DNA of 64,000 nucleotides, taken from positions 112,187 to 176,186 of the forward strand of contig WQYA01000001.1 in assembly GCA_009781495.1 (NCBI GenBank), read 5' to 3'. Position numbers and translations under genes: made by a program. The DNA comes from Cystobacterineae bacterium. GTDB taxonomy: Bacteria; Myxococcota; Myxococcia; Myxococcales; Myxococcaceae. This document shows positions 10,701 to 18,567 of the stretch, in pieces. The first letter of the stretch is position 1; each line of letters opens with the position of its first letter. A model generated the notes under the pieces. That model was not told the origin of the DNA. It saw only the letters and a list, made by a program, of their open reading frames with translations, and did no database searches.

Positions 10701-10830
10701 AATTCGTGCCACCAACGTTGGGACATACAAATTGCCGCTGGCCTACGCCGAGGGCTTGTATCGTCGTGACGTACGGGCATCCAGCCTTCCTGGAAAGACA
10801 CTGACCGTGGTGGCGCCGGAGAAGAACTAG
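4747..10830 (+). CDS. Bacterial alpha-2-macroglobulin family protein with N-terminal Pro/Ser/Glu repeats and TM anchor
   Basis: 2027 aa; thioester-type motif GGFPYSCTEQLVSKA, MG-domain features (YLFSDRGIYRPGEEIRIGMLVR), located directly 5' of pbpC as is typical. Confidence 0.93.
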   Translation: MTASDQKPSSPPDEVPSDTPEQKPSSPSEETPSDVSEEKPSSPPEAPANTSKPSLLYHIGRYWGLLVGAVVALVVLGGLWAWWEEQPQAPERAKPAKVVVSITNPSRTHFAADHAEPTVYPLKIAFSVAVAALESVDKEVASEHITVSPSLKGRWQWDGDARLTFQPESDWVLGTQYTVTFSPKMFRPEALFNSYKTTFQTPEFQAYSLKAYFYQDPSHSEDKKVVASISFTHPVDTADFEKRVSMAMEGEGKGLFGSGKKKVDFQISYDSKKLNAYIHSTQLSAPEKAQTIRVSIDKGVRALVGGNTTSEILSERVFIPGLDGLKVSSLYSVIVNNDQYQPEHVLMLELSMLTHEKQAKDAVKVWLLPKQPPKGSPLYAEGWSADQLYNWSDSDTAYIDAALLKHGKAVKLEALPNENEVSTLFSYRYQAQPEQYIYVQVPKGLKAFGGYYLGDAVERVFQVPAFSPMAQMMSKGSLLPLSGERKVSVMARDVPAIRYSISRVVPQQLQYLVNKGIRNSGSFSIPRFGDDEDYYNYCNGIEEIDISERFEKITPLEVLEPGKPQYQALDLNEYLKARRGVFLLHVQGYDPKTKEVIGEKDSRLIMVSDLGLLEKRSVDGSYDLFVQSIYRGGPVVDALVEVIGRNGLPVLQARTDSSGRVTFPKFDDFKNEREPMLFLVSKDNDSSFLPYSRNHQLGRRLNYSRFDVGGAVNAVEARQLSAYLFSDRGIYRPGEEIRIGMLVRAANWTKSIAGIPLELELIDARGLTVRRDKIRLSESGLGELRHPTLDTAPAGTYTVRLSLIKNDQADTLLGSTTVRVQDFEPDRLRMDVRFSQGKTDGWVTPDDLEVGVSLQNLFGTPAENRRIRASMSLTPGILKFPRYKDYLFGDPQRAQESVSEELAETTTDEAGVATLNLDLKRFAQATYWAHVVVQGFEADGGRGVSGEATALVSGLDYLIGYKPDGKLAFVRRESARAVELLAIGRDGKQREVKGLKLKRIERRYVSVLTRQDDGTYRYQSVEKEILLDEKPLTIAATGYSLKLSTEKPGAFTYMVTDVDNMEYARIAYNVIGEANLTRSLDKNAELKLTLSKGDFIPGEEIEVQIEAPYTGSGLMTIERDRVYAHRWFSSTTTSTVQKIRLPEDVDGNAYLTVTFVRDPGSDEIYMSPLSYGVVPFSVSREHFQLGLDVVVPEKLKPGETATFKLKSGKAAKALVFAVDEGILQVARYKTADPLGYFFQKRALEVSTSQLLDLILPEFSRLMASAPGGDAEGTTGRFLNPFKRKRDPAVAYWSGIIDLGPNGETLSWQVPDSFNGKLRVMVVAVTPQKVGVYEGHTLVRGDFVLLPNAPLTVTPGDVFDMSVGVSNNLESSGSDAKVKVTLDVGEHFEVLSDKTVEVPIPENRESVVHFNVRAKPLLGSGTLALTAGIGGKKTSLTTTVSIRPATPYRQDLQIGTVSVGKSVEIPTARHMFAEHSKFNVDVSASPLVINSGLVSYLGGFPYSCTEQLVSKAIPALILSHRPEFGELEKERGATMAGLIATLRGRQNAEGAYGLWAANSYVSEAASVWVQQFLVEAKELGEAVPPDMLQRGNEWLRSFASRGGSSLDADRTRAQAVYILTRQGIQTSNLASAIQKRLEERDAKTWKNDLAAVYLAVTYKMLKQNSLAESALSGFRFSNAEERSKVDGRGDSLGGIRNNERWLYDDLRRDASALHLLAKHYPERAKKLSDNVFTSMLSALSKSQNTSFSSSQLLLALDAWTSLAEASSGTKFRIDEILADGTVRDRMLSPGVVQRGLFTQEAVKLVVHNQSDMMGFYVVETSGFDIEPPTSNLREGVEMMREYTDAFGKPVTLVTQGDEVYVHLKFRGLNESFSGINMAFVDLLPGGFDLILNPPSEEANSNESQQALRRDVSPEDESSDNEDGYRNDEGDYREGEEEGEGEVRGGGWTVPFGNSPTSWWVQYADMREDRIVLYGTLETATHEFVYKIRATNVGTYKLPLAYAEGLYRRDVRASSLPGKTLTVVAPEKN
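4762..4902 (+). repeat. Intragenic 48/48/45-bp imperfect tandem repeat encoding QKPSSPPDEVPSDTPE-type units
   Basis: Three in-frame units: QKPSSPPDEVPSDTPE / QKPSSPSEETPSDVSE / EKPSSPPEAPANTSK. Confidence 0.85.
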
Positions 10831-10893
10831 GCAAAAAAAGCAGAGGATGCTGGACTGTCGAAGGCACAATGGTTTCGTTGCGCCTTCGGAGTC

Positions 10894-13263
10894 ATGATGG
10901 TTATGACGATGAACGGTATGTCAATTTTTCACAGTCGTGCTTGGCGTGTCTTTCGGATATTTTGTGGTGTGGCGATGCTCATGGTTGCTGCCATTGTTGT
11001 CGTTCGTTTTTGGCCGAAGCCGCCGTTACGCGACGCAATTTCATCATCGGTAGCTGTGTATGATGCTCGTGGCGCATTGTTGCGGCTGACGCTGGCGCGT
11101 GATGAACAATACCGTTTGTGGGTTCCGCTTGCTGAAATTCCTCAGGAGCTGGTGGAGGCTGTGCAGTTGCATGAAGATCAGCATTTCAACCATCACCCAG
11201 GAGTTAATTTATGGGCGTTATTACGTGCTACGGTTAGAACTTACGGTGGTGGCGCAAAGCAAGGCGGCTCGACGCTGACGATGCAGTTGGTGCGGCTGCT
11301 CTACAAGTTGAATACACGCACGTTGTGGGGCAAGCTCAAGCAAATCGCTTGGGCGTTGAGTTTGGAAGCACGTTACAGCAAGGAAGAAATCCTTGAAGCC
11401 TATCTCAACGCAGTGCCTTATGGTGGGAATGTCGAAGGGATTGCCGCTGCCAGCCTTATTTATTTCGGCAAGCGTCCGCAGGCATTGAGCCTGTCGGAAA
11501 TTTTGACGTTGGCAGTCATTCCGCAGAGTCCTTTGTCACGCATGCCTGGTGAAAAAGCGCAAACGCGGCTCAGTGAAGCGCGGATGCGTTTGTTTGGGCG
11601 TTGGACAAAAAGACACCCGCAGGCGCTGGAGCTGGCCGGCTTGGTGTCGGCGCCGCTTTCTTTGCGTGGCAAAATGCACCTGCCGTTTGAAGCGCCGCAT
11701 TTCACGACAATGCTGTTGGCAGAGAACGCACGCTCATCGACAGAAATACAGACGACGATGGATGTGCGTTTGCAGAAATTGTTGGAGCGGCATATGCGCC
11801 ATTATTTGTCACGGACGCGCCAGCGTGGATTGAACAACGGCAGTGTTTTGTTGCTCGACTGGACGACAATGGAAGTCAAAGCGTGGATTGGCTCAGCGGA
11901 TTTTTTCGATTCATCCCTGCAAGGCCAAGTCAACGGCGTGCTCGGAAAACGCTCGCCGGGCTCAACACTGAAACCTTTCATTTATGCGCTGGCAATTCAG
12001 CAGGGCATCTTACATCCAATGACGGTGCTGAGAGATGCGCCGCAAAGTTTTGGCCCATTCACGCCGGAGAATTTTGATGGGAGATTTGTTGGGCCCATCA
12101 GCGCGCAGGAGGCGCTGATTCGTTCGCGCAACATTCCGGCTGTTGTTGTCAATGCGCAACTCAAGCAGCCATCGCTCTATGATTTTCTCAAGAATGCCCA
12201 TATTACAAAGATGGCGAGTGAGGAGCACTACGGGCTGGCATTGACGCTGGGCGGCGGCGAAGTGACGATGGTTGAACTGGCGTTGCTATATGCGATTTTG
12301 CCCAACCAGGGGCGCTGGCAACCGTTGGTGATGCGCAAGGACAAAGCCGGGTTTTCGGCAGCAAAGCCGGAACAACTTTTTTCAGAAGAAGCCGCATTCA
12401 TTGCACTCGACATGTTGGAAAAGAATCCACGTCCTGACGTTGCTTATGCCGGGCGTGGGATGCCGTTGTCAATTGCCTGGAAAACTGGGACTTCGTGGGG
12501 TTTTCGAGATGCGTGGACGGCGGGCGTTATTGGCCGCTACGTATTGGTGGTATGGCTCGGCAATTTCGACGGCAGCAGCAATCCTGAATTGCGCGGCATT
12601 GATGCGGCGGCGCCGTTGTTTTTCAACATTGCCGATGCACTGATAGCAACCAACCATGTTGGCAAGGCAGCGCGTCAGCAACCGCTCAACGTGATTCGGC
12701 TTGATGTTTGCCAAGCTTCAGGGGATTTGCCGAATGCCGATTGTCCGCGCACCGTCAAGACTTGGTACATTCCGGGCGTATCACCGATTAAAGTATCCGA
12801 ATTACACCGCGCAGTAATGATAGATACGCGCAATGGCCGGATAGCGTGCCCGCCTTATGACGCACGTTTTGTCAAACGTGAGGTTTTCGAATATTGGCCT
12901 TCTGATTTGCAGCGGCTGTTTGCACAGGCTGGCATGCCACGACGTTCGCCGCCGTCTCCTGCCGATTGTGGGACGGAGAATGCCGGTGAGGTGGGCATGG
13001 CGCCGAAAATCATGTCGCCGCGAGCCGGTCTCGTCTATCAACGGCGGTTTTCCCGCAGCGACAATGAAGTGATGTTACGAGCAACTGCGGATGGTGACGT
13101 CAAAACCCTATACTGGTTTTTCGGTACGACTTATTTAGGCGCCAGCGCGTCTGGGAAAGATCTGCTCTGGAAAAACGTACCGTCCGGTCGTCATACGTTG
13201 CGGGTGGTTGACGATCACGGGCGAGTGGATACGCAAACCGTGGCAGTGGAATGGATTCAGTAA
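10894..13263 (+). CDS. pbpC: Penicillin-binding protein 1C
   Basis: Glycosyltransferase 51 motifs (VQLHEDQHFNHHPGVN, GGSTLTMQLVRLL), transpeptidase SPGSTLKPFIYALAI and KTGTSWGFRDAW, PBP1C C-terminal beta domain. Confidence 0.95.
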   Translation: MMVMTMNGMSIFHSRAWRVFRIFCGVAMLMVAAIVVVRFWPKPPLRDAISSSVAVYDARGALLRLTLARDEQYRLWVPLAEIPQELVEAVQLHEDQHFNHHPGVNLWALLRATVRTYGGGAKQGGSTLTMQLVRLLYKLNTRTLWGKLKQIAWALSLEARYSKEEILEAYLNAVPYGGNVEGIAAASLIYFGKRPQALSLSEILTLAVIPQSPLSRMPGEKAQTRLSEARMRLFGRWTKRHPQALELAGLVSAPLSLRGKMHLPFEAPHFTTMLLAENARSSTEIQTTMDVRLQKLLERHMRHYLSRTRQRGLNNGSVLLLDWTTMEVKAWIGSADFFDSSLQGQVNGVLGKRSPGSTLKPFIYALAIQQGILHPMTVLRDAPQSFGPFTPENFDGRFVGPISAQEALIRSRNIPAVVVNAQLKQPSLYDFLKNAHITKMASEEHYGLALTLGGGEVTMVELALLYAILPNQGRWQPLVMRKDKAGFSAAKPEQLFSEEAAFIALDMLEKNPRPDVAYAGRGMPLSIAWKTGTSWGFRDAWTAGVIGRYVLVVWLGNFDGSSNPELRGIDAAAPLFFNIADALIATNHVGKAARQQPLNVIRLDVCQASGDLPNADCPRTVKTWYIPGVSPIKVSELHRAVMIDTRNGRIACPPYDARFVKREVFEYWPSDLQRLFAQAGMPRRSPPSPADCGTENAGEVGMAPKIMSPRAGLVYQRRFSRSDNEVMLRATADGDVKTLYWFFGTTYLGASASGKDLLWKNVPSGRHTLRVVDDHGRVDTQTVAVEWIQ

Positions 13264-13419
13264 AATAACAACTTATAATCGGGTGGGTCAGTGTTTCCAT
13301 TCTACCGGCAAGTGAAGGTGTAAAGGGAGCAACTTCCAACCCTTTTCTTCCAGGCGTAACACTTGCGTATCTCAAGCGCCTCTAAAATATGTGTCTTCAC
13401 ATTATAGAAGGTGGCTTAG

Positions 13420-15906
13420 GTGAAAACCCACGCTGAAGTCAAAGCTTCCACTCCCGCCCGCCCTCGCCACGCCATGCCGGTGCCCCATGCCTTGGAACAC
13501 CAGGAGCAATTGCGCAGCGCCTTGCGCCGTGCAGGCGTTCAGCCGCGCCTCGAAATAGGTGCGGTGGATGATCCGCTGGAGCGTGAGGCGGATGCCGTTG
13601 CTGAGCGCGTCATGCGTATGCCGCAACCTCTTGAGGAGGAGCCTCCAGCGCCTCCTCTAAACCCACAAGCAACCTGGCTCCAAGCCAAAACCGCCGTCGG
13701 CAATACCCAGGCCTCACCTCAACTTGAGTCCAGCCTAAATTCACTCCACCATGGCGGTACCCCTTTGGATACCCCTACCCGCGCCTTCTTTGAGCCCCGC
13801 TTCGGCGAAAATTTCAGCCAGGTACGCCTGCATACGGATGCCCAGGCCGCCCAATTGGCTGACGCCTTGAATGCCAAAGCCTTTACGCTTGGAAACGACA
13901 TCTCTTTCGCTAAGGGGCAATATTCCCCCCTCTCCCCCCATGGGAAAAACCTTTTGGGGCATGAGCTTGCCCATGTGCTTCAACAAAGGGGGGCAAATGC
14001 CGATGCGCCACAGGCGAAGCGGGTGCAGCGAGAAGAAAATGCGTGCCGCTGGGTGCAATATGATGAATTAGCGGCTTATAAAAAGGAGCACGGTGGTTAT
14101 ATTTTCCTTGGAAAAGTGGACCCTTCATGGACACCTAAACAAGCACGGAAATGGTGCGAGCAAAGGTATTTCCACTTTAAAAATAAGAATGTCTACCCTA
14201 GGAAGAAGGGGAATGACTGGATTGTCCCCTTCAGCATACTGGTCCCACCCTATCCCTGGGTTAGGGTTTGCGACGGCCCTATTGATCCGGATACGACGGA
14301 AGCGCTGATTTTACCGGCCCCTCCAGCTGAGATTATATTTCCTGAAGATGATGAAGCAGATGTCATTAGGCCAGAGTTCCCCAAGAGAGGACCGCCCTCC
14401 GAAACAAAGCCGACAGAGGCCCCTCCAGCTGAGGAAGGCCCTGAGGCTGCGGAAAGCCTTGGGACCGAAGAAAGTCCTGATGTCGAAGAAAGCCCTGAGG
14501 CCGAAGAAAGCCAAGGCCCTGGGGAGGTGGAGAAACCTGGGGCGGGAGGAGGCATCTATGACGACGAGCAAGGCCTATGCACCGTTTCCGAAACCGAAAA
14601 GCCCGGAAACCCCAATGTAGAAGAAGAGAAGGAGGGGGAAGGAGGGGGGGTTGAGATAGAAGAGGTACCCCCGGTAGAAGAGGTATCCGAAATGGGGACT
14701 GTGGTGGCGAATGCCGTAGGGGGGGCAGTCCAGGCCGTAGGGGATGCTATCAGCAACATGACGTGGTCCGGTACTGCCCATACTGTCTTGGGCGTGGCCA
14801 GTTTTTGGCCGGGCCTAGGCACCCTAGCAGCGGGGCTTGAAACGGTCCTCTATATTTCTGAGGGGAACTATGAGGGTGCAGCCATAGCGGCGGCGGGCAT
14901 GCTGCCGTTTGGCAAGGTGCTGACGACAACCGTCAAAGCCGTCAAAATTGCCAAATCCATTCGCACCGTAGGCAAAGCTGCGGAGCTCGCCAAGGATGCC
15001 GTTAAAGCGAGCAAGGCGATGGGAAACATAGCGAAAAATGCGCTGGGGGGGGCAGCCGGGAATGCGGTCAAAACAGCGACGAAGGCCATGAAGGAGGATG
15101 CCGCCAAAACCCTGGCCACAGCCGTGGGCAGCTATGTTGTGACGACTGGAGCCAGCGAGGTAGCCTCTGGAGCTGTCGAAAGCGCTGGAGGTCCCGAGTG
15201 GTTGCAGGAGGTGGCGGCGGCTGGGGCGGGATTGGCGGCAGGGGCGGCAGTTAGCCGAATAACCTCAGGCGCAGGGCATGGGAAGGGACCCCCTGAAACA
15301 ACACACGCTCCGGAGACCCCCACGACAACCCCCATAGAAAAGGCCCCTGTGGGGACGACCCCTATAGAAAAGGCTCCTGTGGGGACGACCCCTATAGAGC
15401 CAATTTCCACCCCGGAGACAGCACCGGCTGCCTCGGGGGTAGCGCCCCATGCTGCCCCCTCTACTGGGACAACCCCTACCCCTGCTGGGACAACTGCCCT
15501 TGCCCCGGGGGTAGCGCCCCAGGTACATGCTTCACCAGGATATGGACGTGTTCAGTCAAGGATAAATATTGCAAAGGGACAAACAAGGACGACCCCCCTT
15601 CGACAAAGCGGACACCCTGTATCTGCCGGCTTTAATCATGTCTTGGCTGGACATTTCGGACGAAAGCTTGCCCCTTCAAGATCTGTATTCTCAATTCAAC
15701 CTGGAGAGTTAAAAAGTATTTTACAGGATCCAAAAACAATAAGCTCACCTGTCACAAAACTGCCGGATGGACAATTTGTTAGAGTTGTTGATACAGGGAT
15801 AATTGTTGGGCATACTGCATTAAAATTTGGGGGCAAAGAAACGAAAAATATTAAAATATTTACTGACATAGCAGGTAATCTTATAACAACATATCCCTGG
15901 CCCTAA
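13420..15906 (+). CDS. DUF4157 (eCIS-core) domain polymorphic toxin precursor with variable C-terminal toxin tip
   Basis: LEREADAVAERVMRMP; FGENFSQVRLHTDAQAAQLADALNAKAFTLGNDISFAKGQYSPLSPHGKNLLGHELAHVLQQ (DUF4157 with HExxH); low-complexity Pro/Glu linkers; hydrophobic pre-toxin-like segment; C-terminal AGFNHVLAGHF...GNLITTYPWP domain. GTG start. Confidence 0.85.
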   Translation: MKTHAEVKASTPARPRHAMPVPHALEHQEQLRSALRRAGVQPRLEIGAVDDPLEREADAVAERVMRMPQPLEEEPPAPPLNPQATWLQAKTAVGNTQASPQLESSLNSLHHGGTPLDTPTRAFFEPRFGENFSQVRLHTDAQAAQLADALNAKAFTLGNDISFAKGQYSPLSPHGKNLLGHELAHVLQQRGANADAPQAKRVQREENACRWVQYDELAAYKKEHGGYIFLGKVDPSWTPKQARKWCEQRYFHFKNKNVYPRKKGNDWIVPFSILVPPYPWVRVCDGPIDPDTTEALILPAPPAEIIFPEDDEADVIRPEFPKRGPPSETKPTEAPPAEEGPEAAESLGTEESPDVEESPEAEESQGPGEVEKPGAGGGIYDDEQGLCTVSETEKPGNPNVEEEKEGEGGGVEIEEVPPVEEVSEMGTVVANAVGGAVQAVGDAISNMTWSGTAHTVLGVASFWPGLGTLAAGLETVLYISEGNYEGAAIAAAGMLPFGKVLTTTVKAVKIAKSIRTVGKAAELAKDAVKASKAMGNIAKNALGGAAGNAVKTATKAMKEDAAKTLATAVGSYVVTTGASEVASGAVESAGGPEWLQEVAAAGAGLAAGAAVSRITSGAGHGKGPPETTHAPETPTTTPIEKAPVGTTPIEKAPVGTTPIEPISTPETAPAASGVAPHAAPSTGTTPTPAGTTALAPGVAPQVHASPGYGRVQSRINIAKGQTRTTPLRQSGHPVSAGFNHVLAGHFGRKLAPSRSVFSIQPGELKSILQDPKTISSPVTKLPDGQFVRVVDTGIIVGHTALKFGGKETKNIKIFTDIAGNLITTYPWP

Positions 15907-15928
15907 CCTGAACCGTGAGGCATGTAGC

Positions 15929-16459
15929 ATGGAAAAAATTTTAACAGATGAATTGTGGATAAGTTTTATAGAAACAGCTCATAAAACCAACACGTTCTCC
16001 AACTATGAGAATTATTATAAATCCTTAGTTTCTTGGCTTAAGAGCCACAAAGAAACCATTGGGGATGATTTTATTGAGAGATACGAATTGGATACAATAC
16101 TATATATTACGCCCAAAGACTATGTTCTCGAATCTTCAGAATATCATGGAATATCATTGTTAATGGAAAAAGATAGGATGTTTGGCCGAAAACCGGAGAC
16201 CCTTGAGTCATTGCTCATGCGTATAAGAGACACATTATGGGACTTAATAACCATCTCCTCGAAAAAAGACTGCCCCGTATGCGAAGGTGAACTCAGGTAT
16301 TTTTTGGCCAAACAAGAAAACCATATTGAAAAAATAGTATTGGAATGCGCATCTTGCACATGGACGGAAAACCTGGACGGCAGTGAGTGGAAAGAAGGCA
16401 TCATCCAATTTTATCCCATCAACAAAGCCGAACTGTTGAAAAACGGTGTGCAAATTTGA
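15929..16459 (+). CDS. Putative immunity protein for the upstream toxin, with CxxC...CxxC zinc-ribbon-like motif
   Basis: AT-rich gene immediately 3' of a toxin-tip gene; CPVCEGELRYF...LECASCTW. Confidence 0.55.
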   Translation: MEKILTDELWISFIETAHKTNTFSNYENYYKSLVSWLKSHKETIGDDFIERYELDTILYITPKDYVLESSEYHGISLLMEKDRMFGRKPETLESLLMRIRDTLWDLITISSKKDCPVCEGELRYFLAKQENHIEKIVLECASCTWTENLDGSEWKEGIIQFYPINKAELLKNGVQI

Positions 16460-16721
16460 CACCCGGTTCAGATGAAATGACACACAAAACTCGGCAGGGA
16501 ATGACAGCTTGCCGAGTAGGGGTGCTGAGGGTTGGTTCGGCTTTGAAGTTGTCTTTGTGCTTTAGAGCAGCGCCCATCTCCACACCTATTCCTCCGGCGA
16601 CTCCAGAGGCCCCTGCCAACACTTCGGCGGTGTTCCATGAGCGAAGCTGCGCCTCCTTGCCCAAGTCTGAAAGCGCGTCGCGCAACTTGGGTTAACCTTT
16701 GCAGAACGCATTGTAGGGGGG

Positions 16722-16764
16722 AAAATAAAAAAGGCTTCCAGGTTATTCACCTAAAAGCCCTTTA
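16722..16764 (-). terminator. Probable intrinsic terminator downstream of tRNA-Arg
   Basis: Minus strand AAAGG-g-CTT...AGGTgaataACCT...AAGCCTTTTTATTTT imperfect hairpin followed by T-rich run. Confidence 0.5.
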
Positions 16765-16772
16765 TTTTATTG

Positions 16773-16846
16773 CGCGCGATGCGGGATTTGAACCCACGAC
16801 CTTTGGCTTCGGAGGCCAACGCTCTATCCAACTGAGCTAATCGCGC
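16773..16846 (-). tRNA. tRNA-Arg (anticodon CCG), CCA not encoded
   Basis: Minus strand GCGCGAT TAGCTCAGTTGGATAGAGC ... TTGGC CTCCGAA GCCAA ... GTGGGTTCAAATCCCGC ATCGCGC G; acceptor 7/7 pairs, anticodon loop CTCCGAA. Confidence 0.95.
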
Positions 16847-17058
16847 TCTTGAGGGGCACACTGCACAAAGTTTTTCGACAAAGCAAGTGTTTCAAAGCGT
16901 GAAAGCAAGCAAAGGCAGACTGGTTTTGTGTTGAAGTGCGTGCAGCCAGAGGCCTTCCTCCCTTATTGGACGGGGGTAAAGGAGTTTCTGCTGGCAGCCC
17001 CCCCTTGCCTCCAGCTAGCAAACCTCCTAGCCGCAACTCCATTCAACATAGAGCCGGT

Positions 17059-18042
17059 CTAGAGTTTCTTTATGGGCCCCTGGAATGCGGGCGGCACATG
17101 GGAAGACTGGAAGGCGTCTTGAATGACAGAGAGGGAGCCGATGAAGCTTGAAACCTCATAGGGGACGACCATTTTGTTGGGGCTTTTGGAAATTTCCTGG
17201 AGCACTTCCAAATAACGAAGCGTAATGACAGGAGCCGTGGCGCCGCCTGAGTTGATGGCTTCAAAAACCAAGCGTGTGGCTTCTGCTTTGCCCGAAGCAT
17301 CCAAAATAGCGGCTTGGCGTCTGCCTTCTGCGAGGGCGATGGACGAGTCTCTTTCTGCTTCGGCACGCAAGACGCGCGACACTTTTTCTCCTTCGGCTTG
17401 CAAAATGGCGGCAGCTTTGTCGCCTTCGGCTTTGGTGACTTCTGCTCGGCGCTCGCGCTCTGCCGTCATTTGTTTGGCCATGGCGGCTTTAATGGCCTGG
17501 GGGGGCTCTATTTCGCGAAGCTCAACGCGAGTGACTTTGATGCCCCATTTTTCAGTAGCCTCATCCAAAACCATGCGCAGTTTTGAATTCACCGTTTCGC
17601 GTGAAGTCAAAGTTTGGTCCAAAGTCAGCTCTCCCATAATGTTGCGCAAATTCGTCATGGTCAGCTGCTCAATGGCAAGCGAGAGGTATTGGACTTGATA
17701 CATGGCCTTTACGGGCTCAATAATTTGATAATAAATGACAGAGCCCACTTCCATGCTGACGTTGTCATGGGTAATCACCTGCACAGTGTCAAACCCCATG
17801 ACTTGCTCCCTAATGTCGATTTTAATGCTGCGATAGAGACGTCCTCTCGAAGTCATTTCAAGCGCACGCGGGTTGTCAAGAAATGGAAAAACGAGATTGA
17901 GTCCGCTGTGCGCTGTTTTGTGGTAGCGCCCAAGGCGTTCAATAATCATAACGGTGCCTTGAGGGACAAGGCGAATGGCCTTAATTCCAAAAACGAGGAC
18001 AAGGCCGATAAAAACAACAAAGAGAATCCATCCTGCTTCCAA
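17059..18042 (-). CDS. SPFH/band-7 (stomatin/paraslipin, QmcA-like) protein
   Basis: VPQGTVMIIERLGRYHKTAHSGLNLVFPFLD; LREIEPPQAIKAAMAKQMTAERERRAEVTKAEG. Confidence 0.93.
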   Translation of the reverse strand: MEAGWILFVVFIGLVLVFGIKAIRLVPQGTVMIIERLGRYHKTAHSGLNLVFPFLDNPRALEMTSRGRLYRSIKIDIREQVMGFDTVQVITHDNVSMEVGSVIYYQIIEPVKAMYQVQYLSLAIEQLTMTNLRNIMGELTLDQTLTSRETVNSKLRMVLDEATEKWGIKVTRVELREIEPPQAIKAAMAKQMTAERERRAEVTKAEGDKAAAILQAEGEKVSRVLRAEAERDSSIALAEGRRQAAILDASGKAEATRLVFEAINSGGATAPVITLRYLEVLQEISKSPNKMVVPYEVSSFIGSLSVIQDAFQSSHVPPAFQGPIKKL

Positions 18043-18117
18043 TTTTCACCTCTTGAGTTGGCAGAAGCTTGCGCGGACACTTCTGCGGTTTGTGACGAGT
18101 TATTTCCAAGCAATGTT

Positions 18118-18567
18118 TCAAGCAGCTTTGGTGATGCGTTTTACAGAAAGCTTAAGCCCATCCACCCCATCAACGACAACCTGCTCATTCACATGGATGG
18201 CGCCTTCAGAAGAATATGCCATCCAAAGTTCCCCATTCATACGCACCTCTCCCAAACCCGAATGAGGAATGTCCACCGTGACGACAGCGTGTGTACCCAT
18301 AAAAGATTCTGCTCCTTGGGGGATGTTTTTGCTGTCTCGAAGCAAGAATTTTCGGAATAGGGTCCGAGAAGCTGCCGTTAGAAGAAGAGAGACTGTGGCG
18401 AATGCAGCAACTTGAAAGAAAACGGGCAACCCCAAAAGTGCACACAAGGCGGCCGCGGCTGCTCCGAATGCAAACCAAAGCACGAGATAGCCGCTGATGA
18501 AAATCTCCAAAATGCCAAAAATAAGCGCACAAATAAGCCAAAGCTGCCATGTGAAAAAAGAAGCCAT
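18118..18567 (-). CDS. NfeD-like membrane protein
   Basis: Hydrophobic N-terminus plus C-terminal OB-like domain; directly upstream of the SPFH gene in the same orientation (classic pair). Confidence 0.85.
   Translation of the reverse strand: MASFFTWQLWLICALIFGILEIFISGYLVLWFAFGAAAAALCALLGLPVFFQVAAFATVSLLLTAASRTLFRKFLLRDSKNIPQGAESFMGTHAVVTVDIPHSGLGEVRMNGELWMAYSSEGAIHVNEQVVVDGVDGLKLSVKRITKAA

Noticed and set aside
16419-16685. Minus-strand ORF MRDALSDLGKEAQLRSWNTAEVLAGASG...
   Set aside because: No recognised family, overlaps the end of the immunity gene antisense; mentioned only as a possible remnant.
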